DNA of 64,000 bases from Acanthopleura granulata. Lineage: Eukaryota; Mollusca; Polyplacophora; Chitonida; Chitonidae. Of the stretch, positions 1-12,100 are shown piece after piece. The translations under genes and the position numbers were made by a program. The notes beneath the pieces were generated by a model. That model was not told where the DNA came from and did not search any database. It saw only the letters and a list, made by a program, of their open reading frames with translations. Location of the stretch: NCBI GenBank assembly GCA_016165875.1, contig JABBOT010000080.1, positions 4,619,205 to 4,683,204 on the forward strand, written 5' to 3'. Positions within the stretch are counted from its first letter, which is position 1, and each line of letters begins with the position of its first letter.

Positions 1-127
1 TCAAGTTGTTGTTTTCCTCTTTCACCGCCATGTGGAAGTGGATTTTCTGTTTGTGGTTCTGGTGTCCCACGAGTCGCGCGTGTTCATCCTCCACGGACTT
101 AAGCCTCTCCTGTAACTCAGCCATCTC
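1..127 (-). CDS. KIF15: KIF15 exon 37 (partial, runs off window)
   Basis: Acceptor GGACTGCAG. Encodes [20 protein letters not shown] and [20 protein letters not shown], the conserved KIF15 C-terminal LVGHQN..QKI motif (also seen in HMMR). The remaining C-terminus is outside the window. Confidence 0.93.
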
Positions 128-3100
128 CTGCAGTCCACAACACATATACAGCTAGATACATAGTTGTGAAACAATACCTTTAATCCAGACAACAAAGAGC
201 AACGCATCAATGTGATCACTGTGAATTCAACACCAGCTCAGGCTGGCTTCCTCTCCGGTCGTATGCGGGTAGGTCCGCCAGCAACCAGTGGATGGTCGTG
301 GGTTTCCCCACAGGCTCCGCCCGGTTTCATCCCACCATAATGTTCGTCACTGCCTTATAAGTGAAACATTCTTGGGTACAGCACGCAGACCAGTCAAATA
401 AACAAATAAATAAATAAATAAATAAACAAATGAATAGAAAAGCAATGTTAACATTACATGTAACTCTAGGAGCTATTCAGCTGACAAAATAAAGTAACAA
501 AAAACATAACACCGATCTAAAACAAATCAGAGGCTTACATATAATATTCTTCGCTACAGCAAATTTTGTCCCACTGTGAATCGAAAGTACGGATACATGT
601 GCTTAAGATAGCCTACACATACACACTGAAAATCTGGAGAAGGTGGATGAAATTAATGAAAGCAAGCAGAACATTTGGTGCATTTCCTCTTTGACAATGT
701 TGTCCAAAATCATTTGGCAATTCATCTCAAATTTTAGTGGGGCCTCCGTGGCTCAGTTGGATAGTGCACTAGAGCAGTGTAATGACCCAGAAGCCTCCCA
801 CCATGCACTCATTATTAGGGAACAACCATTTGAGACACTTACTCTTTTCGGGACATTAACAGCATGTATTCTATTTCTACATTTACATCACAAATATTTG
901 TGTCATATATACAGCAATTGCATGATGATTCCCCCCCACACTCCACCCCGCTGTGCGCCTCTTGTATGTAAAGCACAGACACCCTCTCACCACTATAAAT
1001 GTCCGTACTTTATTGAGGGCCACTTAGTTAATTTAGTTTGTTCTTTCTGTACTGTCTAGAATTCATGGCCCAGTTATAATGGAATTCACTTTGCTCTGTC
1101 TGTTACGTTCAACCTGCGTGGTCAACACACTTTGTTCTCTGTTATCTTCAGCCTGCATGGTTTAGTTAACTCACTTTGCTCTGTCTGTTATGTTCAGTTT
1201 GCAGGGTTTAGGTAACTTGCTTTGTTTTGTCTGTTACATTCATTCTGTATGGTTCAGCTAGCTCACTTTGCTCTGTCTGTTATGTTCAGCCTGCAGTGTA
1301 AAGTTAACTCACTTTTCTCTGTCTGTTATGCTCAGCCTGCATGGTTAACTCACTTTGCTCTGACAGCTATGTTCAGCCTACAGGGTTTACTTAACTCACT
1401 TGGCTCTCTCTTTTATGTCCAATCTGCATGGTTTAGTTAACTCACTTTGCTCTGTCTGTTATCTTCAGCCTGCATGGTTCAGTTAACTCACTTTGCTCTG
1501 TCTGTTACGTTCTGCCTGCATGGTTCAGTTAACTCACTTTGCTCTGTCTGTTATCTTCAGCCTGCATGGTTCAGTTAACTCACTTTGCTCTGTCTGTTAC
1601 GTTCTGCCTGCGTGGTTCAGTTAACTCACTTTGTTCTGTCTGTTACGTTCAGTTTGCAGGGTTTAGCTAACTCACTTTGTTTTGTCTGTTACGTTCATTC
1701 TGTATGGTTTAGTTAACTCACTTTGCTCTGTCTGTTATGTTCAGCCTGCATGGTGTCCAGCTGTGATTGCAGTTCTTCTTTATCACTGTGATCTTTAGCT
1801 GCCAAACACTGCAATCTGTAAAGATGTGAAAAAAGACTTTAAATACTAAAACCAGGGACTAGTCAAAACGTTCATCACAGGTATAACTGAAGGGTAAATG
1901 TCTAATCGGCATGTAAGCCCAAAGGAGCATGTAGTCTGATTTGATTTATTAAATAAAAACAACACATAAAATATGAGATATTAAGATGAAAGGAGTTTGA
2001 TTTATTCCTTGCAAATTAACAAATTTTGCAGACATAAAGAGGACAAAAGATTAAAAATCAAACCTAATGAATGAAGCACAGTCTAATGATTTATATCCCA
2101 TGCCAAGTATGCAACACTTACACAGGGATCAAACTGTTTATTTTCTAAAACTTAATCTCAGTGGCCACTATTTCAATAAATCTGCACACAAAACTGTACC
2201 AAAATCAGACACTGTTTGAGCAGGTATTGCACCGAAACAAACAATTAAAATCAAAGAAATCATTAAATATACACAACCTATAGGGGGCCTCCGTGGCTCA
2301 GTCGGTTAAGAGTGCTATCGCAGCACAATGACCCGAAGCCTCCCACCAATGCAGTTGCTGTAAGTTCAAGACCAGCTCAGGCTGGCTTCCTCTCCGGCTG
2401 TTCGTGGGAAGGTCTGCCAGCAACCTGCGGATGGTCGTACGTTTCCCTCGGGCTGTGCCCGGTTTCCTCCCTCCATAGTGCTGGCCGCCGTTGTATAATG
2501 AAATATTCTTGAGTACGGCGTAAAACACCAGACAAATAAAATAAATAAAATAAAACCTATCACTGATTTCTGGTTTTCAAACTCAATGACAATCTGCAGT
2601 TTCCACAAAAATAAGCATGCACAAAACATGACAATATTTAAGGTATTTAATGCATGGGAACCAAACAGTGATGGACAGGTGCAAATTCAAATGATTCACT
2701 TTTGCAGATGCACAGACTAAAAGATTTGTTCATGGAAGATAGGAATTCTTTGGCACACTTTTCGTTTTTGTGTTTCCTTTTCTTACTGAATATTTATTTA
2801 TTTGTTTATTTGATTGGTGTTCTATGCTGTACTCAAGAATATTTCACTTATACGATGACGGTCAGCATAATGGTGGGAGGAAACTGAGCAGAGCCCAGGG
2901 GAAACCTAGGTTGCTGTTGGACCTTCCCACATATGGCTGGAGAGGAAGCCAACATGAGCTGGACCTGAACTCAAAGCTGCTGCATTGGTGAGAGACACAG
3001 CGCTGGCGCGCTAACCCCCTCAGCGACAGAGGTCACTCCTACTGAACAACAGAAGGTGAGTAACTGACCTGTCGACATCCCCCTGAAGGTCATCCACACT

Positions 3101-6100
3101 GAGCTGAGCTTTAGCAAGTCTGTACACAAAACAATCACAGCAACGTTATGTTCAGCAATAATGCAGTCAAGCAAAACAGAAATTCCTCTCTGTGTCATTC
3201 CATTGGGCCTTGTTAGTTAATAATTACAACAAGAATTTTATTTAGTTTTTTTGCTTGATAAAACTAGTCTTCCACATACCCAGATATATGTTACTGGAAG
3301 GTCAAAAATCCAGAAAAAACATAATGTAATGAAAAATATGTGCACACTTCTTTGCAAACAAAATTATTTTCCACAAATAGAAAAGGAAATAAAAATATAG
3401 TTCATTTTCCAAAAACAGAAAAGGAAATGAAAACATAGTTGATGGTATATTTACACAAGCAAACTTAACACAAATCTAATATTTCATAACCCTTCCATTT
3501 TCCACTTTTCCAAACACATATGAAACCTCCTAATTAAGCCCATACATTAACAAGAAAGCCTCCACGATTGGTATCTTACTCGAGCTGTAGGTTTTCATTC
3601 TCCTGTGTCAGTGATGAGACACGGTCCTTAGCATCATGCACCGTTTGTGTCATAGACTGGAGTTCTGACTTTGACTTCTGCATCAAGGACAGTAACTCTT
3701 GTTCCCTACAGCAGAAATCATCATAAAGCTGAGAACTCTAAATGACCTAAAGTTTGCCCCCAAAGAGTGCATATTTAGAGGTAAATAAACATCATAAAAA
3801 TTATTAAATTTGTTTCCTACCTTCCAAACAAACCTTCAAACACCTTCCTACAATCAGTAGAACTCCCAGAATCAGGAAAAATGGGCAACTTAGTAGTCAT
3901 CATGATGGACAAAATTTCAGATTATTTGAGGTGGGTCTTGCTCTGACAAAGCTGCTGCGGCAGGTTGGCTGCTATTCCTAAAATTTTTAATAAGCCACAT
4001 GGATGCCATCACCTCTGTCAATGAAGACGATATTTTCTCTAAAAGTTGCTTTACTTGTGTATTTTGTGTTAAAAAACATACAGGTAACAGCCAGCAATGA
4101 AAACAAGAGTTATAAATTCATCAAGTTTCTATGCACACCTATGAACATCACACATTTAACAATCCATTTTCTTAATATTTCAGTTGTCATATTCACACTG
4201 GGTTATATTTTGAAATAATGGCTTTCACATCAGAATTTACATTCATGTGGTTCACGTATGGAGCAGACGCAGGTATTAGGAAAGCCCTAGACCAGGAAAT
4301 AATATAGGAGCCATCTATCAACACATATTTCAGTAACTAAATGTTTGCAACTTCTATTTAGGCAGGACTAGATATTCTTTTTTTTTTTGGGACTGGTGGA
4401 GAGAGGGGGTAATAAATACATGTAATATTTTCTCCATGACTACTGAAGTCTACTTTACATCATCCACAACTGGAATGTAGGTTGCACAGAGATTGTACAT
4501 GTTATTTTCTGAAACAAGTATAGCTCTCATCGATGTACTGCCTCTAAACTGTCAAACCAGCTGACAGATATAGGTATGATTTTCCACAGCTTTGGCACAT
4601 TACCTGAATACAGTACAGAATTTCTGCAGCTTACACACCTGTGCTCGGACGAGGTCTTCAAGCTGTCCAATTCCTCCTCCATACACCTGTACTTGGACAT
4701 CCAAGCCTCTGCCTCTGCTTTGTACACCTGTGCCTGGGTTAACTGATCCTGACGTGAAACATGATGTGACACATGATTTATACCAGAACGTCAACAGCAT
4801 GACATGATTTATACCACAGGGTTAACAGTAAGACATGATTTATACCACAAGGTTAACAGTAAGACATGATTTATACCACAAGGTTAACAGCATGACATGA
4901 TTTATACCACAAGGTTAATAGTAAGGCAGGATTTATACCACAAGGTTAACAGTAAGGCAGGATTTATACCACAAGGTTAATAGTAAGGCAGGATTTATAC
5001 CACAAGGTTAATAGTAAGGCAGGATTTATACCACAAGATTAATAGTAAGGCAGGATTTATAAAACAAGGTTAATAGTAAGACATGATTTATACCACAGGG
5101 TTAGCAGCATGACATGATTTATACCACAAGGTTAACAGTAAGACATGATTTATACCACAAGGTTAACAGTAAGACATGATTTATACCACAAGGTTAACAG
5201 TAAGGCAGGATTTATACCACAAGGTTAATAGTAAGGCAGGATTTATACCACAAGGTTAACAGTAAGACATGATTTATACCACAAGATTAATAGTAAGGCA
5301 GGATTTATAAAACAAGGTTAATAGTAAGACATGATTTATACCACAGGGTTAACAGTAAGACATGATTTATACCACAGGGTTAACAGTAAGACATGATTTA
5401 TACCACAAGATTAATAGTAAGGCAGGATTTATACCACAGGGTTAACAGTAAGACATGATTTATACCACAGGGTTAACAGTAAGACATGATCTATACCACA
5501 GGGTTAATAGTAAGACATGATTTATACCACAGGGTTAATAGGAAGACATGATTTATACCATAGGGTTAACAGTAAGACATGATTTATACCACAGGGTTAG
5601 CTGTACGGCAGGATTTATACCACAAGGTTAACAGTAAAGCTGGATTTATACCACAACCACTGGCTTTAATGAGACTGATGCTGTACTTCTACTGTACTAA
5701 GTCAAGTTTGTATGTAAAACATTGTCAAATAAATAAACCAAAACTCTTTAACACATATTAGACTTGAAATTAGTGATCTGCTGCTCAAAACTATGTGGAC
5801 AAAGGAAACCACCCTATAAACCAGTTCTGAACAACTGTACCAGAAGACTACCAATACGACAATGAACATAAGTGTGTACATAGCCAATGTCCACATACAC
5901 CATACAAATACAGACAGGGGCCTCCGTGGCTCTGTCGGTTAGTGCGCTAATGCAGCGCAATGACTGAAACCTCCCACCGTCATATAAGTGAAATATTCTT
6001 GAGTACGGCCTAAAACACCAATCAAATAAGTAAATAAATCAAATACAGACACGATTCTCAACACTTCATTTTTTATAAAATGGCGTCTTGTGGAACAAGT

Positions 6101-9100
6101 TTCCTTCTCTAACTACACCTCTCCCTCGTTACAACGCTGCTGCTCGCAAACACATTTGTCGACCGTGTCGTAAGTGAGGCATGTTGTATGAAGTCTGTTC
6201 GCTACTGACAACTGGCAACCTACATGTATGTACACCTAATGTAGGCACAGTCGTAATGTAGGTTGTCATGACATCACCGTCTTCACTGAATGATTACACG
6301 ACAACCAAAGTCCTGATCGCAAAGAATTTACAAAATCCAAAAGGATGTTGACCGTTTCTCTGACTGAAACTTTTGACAGCATGTTCAGATATGTGCAACA
6401 ACTACTGACCGAAAAATTTGGGAGGCACATTTGTCAGCATGTCACAATGAAGCGTGTGTTGTAATGAATCCATAATGAGGGAGGGGTGTAATCAACAAGA
6501 GGGCTGATTTCACTCAGGGCACTTAAGAAATGACCCAAAGTGCATTTTTAGAAGCAAATTAACATCAAAAAATATTAGTTTTTCATGTTTAAAGTTACAT
6601 TTTTCCAGTACGATATTATCCTGTCCATCAAACCAACCACAACATACCTTTTTAAAATCAACAGAACTCTGGGAATCTGCAAACATGTGCAACTTAACCA
6701 TAGTCGAAAGTTTCGGTCGTGTAGAATACCGGTTTAGCCAGAGCTCAATCTGTCTTACCTTCAGGGAGCCGATCTCCTCGTTTTTCTCCTTCCTCGATGC
6801 CTCAAGGTCCTCCAAGAGTCGCTCAAAGCTCTCCTGGGTCTCCTTGTATAATGGTTTAGCCAGAGCTCAATCTGTCTTACCTTCAGGGAGCCGATCTCCT
6901 CGTTTTTCTCCTTCCTCGATGCCTCAAGGTCCTCCAAGAGTCGCTCAAAGCTCTCCTGGGTCTCCTTGTATAATGGTTTAGCCAGAGCTCAATCTGTCTT
7001 ACCTTCAGGGAGCCGATCTCCTCGTTTTTCTCCTTCCTCGATGCCTCAAGGTCCTCCAAGAGTCGCTCAAAGCTCTCCTGGGTCTCCTTGTATAATGGTT
7101 TAGCCAGAGCTCAATCTGTCTTACCTTCAGGGAGCGATCTCCTCGTTTTCTCCTTCCTCGATGCCTCAAGGTCCTCCAAGAGTCGCTCAAAGCTCTCCTG
7201 GGTCTCCTTGTATAATGGTTTAGCCAGAGCTCAATCTGTCTTACCTTCAGGGAGCCGATCTCCTCGTTTTTCTCCTTCCTCGATGCCTCAAGGTCCTCCA
7301 AGAGTCGCTCAAAGCTCTCCTGGGTCTCCTTGTATAATGGTTTAGCCAGAGCTCAATCTGTCTTACCTTCAGGGAGCCGATCTCCTCGTTTTTCTCCTTC
7401 CTCGACGCCTCAAGGTCCTCCAAGAGTCGCTCAAAGCTCTCCTGGGTCTCCTTGTATAATGGTTTAGCCAGAGCTCAATCTGTCTTACCTTCAGGGAGCC
7501 GATCTCCTCGTTTTTCTCCTTCCTCGATGCCTCAAGGTCCTCCAAGAGTCGCTCAAAGCTCTCCTGGGTCTCCTTGTATAATGGTTTAGCCAGAGCTCAA
7601 TCTGTCTTACCTTCAGGGAGCCGATCTCCTCGTTTTTCTCCTTCCTCGACGCCTCAAGGTCCTCCAAGAGTCGCTCAAAGCTCTCCTGGGTCTCCTTGTA
7701 TAATGGTTTAGCCAGAGCTCAATCTGTCTTACCTTCAGGGAGCCGATCTCCTCGTTTTTCTCCTTCCTCGACGCCTCAAGGTCCTCCAAGAGTCGCTCAA
7801 AGCTCTCCTGGGTCTCCTTGTATGTCAGTAATGTTAAGGATCAGCGGACATGAAAATGTGACACTTACATGTAAATTATGCAATACAATCCATACAAGTC
7901 TGAGGGTCATGTGGGTCATTTATATGAGAGTTTATACATACCTTTGCGAGGTAACTTTCACAGAAGAGATGTCTATTGTACTGTTTACTGTTGTACCTTT
8001 GCCCTTTAGTGGGGTTGTGTAAGTTATACTGTCAACATTTGTGTAATGTCCACCATATCATGTACATACAATCGAACCTGTACTTATCAGCGTCCATCTG
8101 CTCTAAGCGGCCATTCTCTGCCACGACCAAACAATTTCCATATTAAACGACATGTAATATGCAGGCACCTGTCCAATCCGTCCAGAGGCCAATATATTTT
8201 GCCACAAAGTTCTATATCGACCTGTCCCATGCGTTCGAGACTTTCAACAGTAATGGTGATTAACGCATTGGGCATTAAAAAATTTCTCGTCCTACATGCC
8301 CTGACCTGAAACTCTATCTGTAAGTGCCTGTTAAATGCGGAAGGCCTATAGGCCTACCCCAAACAACTTGAAATGTTTCAGTTATTATTTTACAACAACT
8401 GTTATATTTCTATGAAATACATGTAGCAGAACAAATTAGTGTTTTGACAATTATGTATAAGATTATTATGTACATGTGTAGATTTCCTGAAACTTAATTA
8501 TGTTGTGATTTGGTGTTCTTGTCTTATGTGGCCAACTGTCATATGCGGCCACTTTTTCTGTCAGGTATAACATCCAATTACACAAAAAGTCTGAAATTTT
8601 CTCATAAAGGCATAAATTTACCCCATCCTACAAAGTTAAATGCAGTTTGGCCACTTTCTGGAAAATCGCAGAAGGTTTCATTCTTTAACTTCAGACTTTA
8701 CGAGAAATAGTCTGAAAATTTCCAGAAGACTGAAGATTACAAGGCCTGCCCATACTTAAAAAAAACTTTAGACCCAATGTAAATATATGTCGATATCAAA
8801 AGTGTTCCACATACATGTAAAGTTTAAGTAATATACTTTCTTATTTTGTGATCTTGCATGACTGAGTTCAAAATAAATCAAACTGAATACATCAAGAAAA
8901 ATAAACCGCCACCATGTTATCAATTTTCACCAATGAGGGGTGGGTTATTTCTATGACCCAATAATGTAGTTGTTTCCCCTGACGTCACACAAAAACTGTC
9001 TTGTCTTGTATATGTAGGTGGGATTCTAGTGACGCGATATTATGTTCCCAGTTGCACTATCATGGTATATTCTATGGCCTCACAAAGAATTCCAGATCAA

Positions 9101-12100
9101 AAAGTTACCAAGCACTTCAGACATAAATGACTGTGACCGTTAAGGCTTGTTGCGAACCCTCTTCTGAAACTAACTACGGCCATATCATTTGTTGTCTTTC
9201 CTTTTAATTTCTGCACCAATCTGCTAACACTCTCTCACATCTAATTTCTGCACCAATCTGCTAACACTCTCTCACATCTAATTTCTGCACCAATCTGCTA
9301 ACACTTGCGCAATGTGTGCCAAAGGATATCTGGCAATCTCCTCCAGCTGGGTGTTGATGAGTTCGCTGAGATCAGTGTCGGGTTGTGTGGGCTTGGAAAT
9401 CTCCTCCAGTCTCTGCCTGAAGTCACATCTCATTGTCTCGATTTCCTCTGTCAACGTCAACACCTGAGACATACAAATGAGTTTCCATTTTGTTGGTATT
9501 CCCTGGTCTCCTGGTTCGAGCCCAGTGTAATGTTGTGCATCCAGTGGAGCTAAACAAGCACTGTTCTGTGATGTATCAACGTTTCCAATGAAAGTCCCTT
9601 ACAGGTAACTGTAATCACATTTCTAAACAATCACCTAAAATACAGCTTGATCAAGTTCTCCTTTATTTAACAGAAGGATTCGCCAATACTGACGACGTCC
9701 AACACATGTCGATCTCATAGGTGCTGGTCCTACTGACACTGGCTAGCCAACCAGCGACCTTGCATTGTTCATAACTTCACCTTGACAGCCTGCTTCAAAA
9801 TACAGTGAATCTGCAACCTTTTCAACCACTAAAGTACTTTTTTCAGTGGAATTCATGCGTACAGTGATTATGAAAATGACATTAAAGGTGACCTGCTTGT
9901 GTGATTAAAGATGCTAGCTTCAGGAAACTGCGCAAATCATTTCTCTACACCTCATAGCTCTGTCAGAATGTTTCAAACTATTCCTTGCAGCTCTAGGCGG
10001 TTGAAAAGGTTGAAGAATTAGGGTAAATATCCAATTCAGATATAAGGCCTGTTTGATTTGTCTGCATCTGGCCTGCTGTCTTCAACCACGGCATGAGCGT
10101 AGCATGTGACCATGCATGTTTAAATAAAGTTACCTGGCCACAAACATTCCTTCAATGCAGCAGATGAAGGGAAATAGTTAAATTTTGGATCAACCTGTTG
10201 CACTGACGCCAAACCCTTAACAATAGGACTGCAAATATCACGCTTGTAGAACTTAGCTGCTACGAGGACTATGACGAAAGCACATTGAGAAACTAAAACA
10301 TTCATAAATTTAAACGTTTAATTAGTCTACCATATATCGCTTATCAGTCATCGTGAACCAGCATTTGTTGATACTTCTGGCAAAGTCAAGTGATGTCTTG
10401 ACTAGAAACCTACACCATTCAGCTAGCCCACGTAAAATCAAGCAGGCCAATAGATACAGAGTTGTCAAAAGTGAATGTTAGAAGTGTATAACATACCTCC
10501 GTCCTTGCTTTACAAAGCTCTGCTGATATTTTATCCGATTCGGCCTGAAAAAAGTGGTGACAATAGATGCAAACAATTAGTCATGAGGACCACTTCCTTA
10601 GGTGAAGTCATATTCCTACAAAACTCATATACGAACATTACAAGGCCTTGAAACGAAGTGTCACCATTATAGATCTCTGAATATTTAAAAAGTGAGCCTT
10701 ATAAATTTTGGGTACTAAAGAGTAGTGCAGTTTGATCCCAGCAATGGGAAGAACTTTCCACATCTTTATGGATGGGGATAAAACCGGTATAAACAGACAG
10801 ATGCTGGTCTGATGTCATATTAAGATGTGATGTCAAAATACTTGTTAGAGTGTTCAATCGTGGAGTTAAAACAGGATGAAATATCCTGATCATTCAACAT
10901 CAGCCTGTGACTGACGATGTAAGATCGTATCAAGACGGCCAGACTCATCCACTGTGCCATTGTGCTCAGAATTAAACTTCCCCTGGACATCCAGACTTTA
11001 ATCTTCTATTTAGGATACAGTGCTGCAAAACACTACACGAGCCGGACAGAGCGTGGTCTATTCTACCTTCATGGCTCTGTCAACTCGTAGTGTTCGCCCG
11101 CGACGTACTTAAGAGACTTCAGTACATTTGATTGACACGTTTGAAATTTACTATGTGCATAAATTCTTTGCCAACTCAAGCAGGCAAATGCCTGATTGGA
11201 TAACGATGACAGCTTTTCAAGTTCTAGCTTGAGTGGATTCGCCTAGTCGATTGATTAAGGCAGAAAACGGAGTCATAATCACGTGGCGATACACAGGATT
11301 CACCTAGTCGATTGATTAAGGCAGAAAACGGAGTCATAATCACCTGGTGATACACAGGATTCGCCTAGTCGATTGATTAAGGCAGAAAACAGAGTCATAA
11401 TCACGTGGCAATACACAGGATTCGCCTAGTCGATTGATTAAGGCAGAAAACAGAGTCATAATCACGTGGCGATACACAGAGTGTCTGTCATGGTAAAATG
11501 AAGATGACAATGGCAGACTCACTCAGGCATAATTCAAAATGCAATATGCGGAGATACAGCCTTGATATAACGAAGATGGGAGGAGTTCTTGAACACAGAC
11601 GATGAAAATACCCAGGTGAATGAGCAGGACAAGAACTGTTCTACCACCTGGGTATTTTCCCCTTTCCCCAATGCTGGCTGTTATGTCCAGAGGAAATCTG
11701 AATGCCCACAGTATAAAACCCACTGACCTTTAGCAAGTCATACTGGCTGCATCTAACATTCTCCATATATGGCTTTAGTACAGGGTCAAGTTTGGGGAAG
11801 GCAGAAAAATTTATGCAAGAAGACACGAAACAGCACCATCAACTCTTTATTTCCACAGAACCCCTGAGAGCAGCTGAATCAGAGGACCCTTGAAACTTCC
11901 TGTCCAAAAATTTTACCGAACTTGCATCTGTTAAAAGACATGGCAATGTCTGCTCTAGATGAGACAGGTGATCACATTAAGCCCAGATGAACATGTGGAA
12001 GCTGATGACTGGTGCCTACCTGCGTCTCCTCCAAAATGCGCTGCCTAGCGTTCAGCTCCTCCTGTAGCTTTTCGTAGCTCTCCATGGCACACTCCAGTTC

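Noticed and set aside
2284..2360. Possible tRNA gene
   Set aside because: A and B boxes are present but the sequence does not fold as a full tRNA and continues into a SINE body.
7005..7301. 98-codon open frame through the exon 32 array
   Set aside because: Crosses donor sites in shifted frames; only the 84-nt exon frame matches the kinesin.
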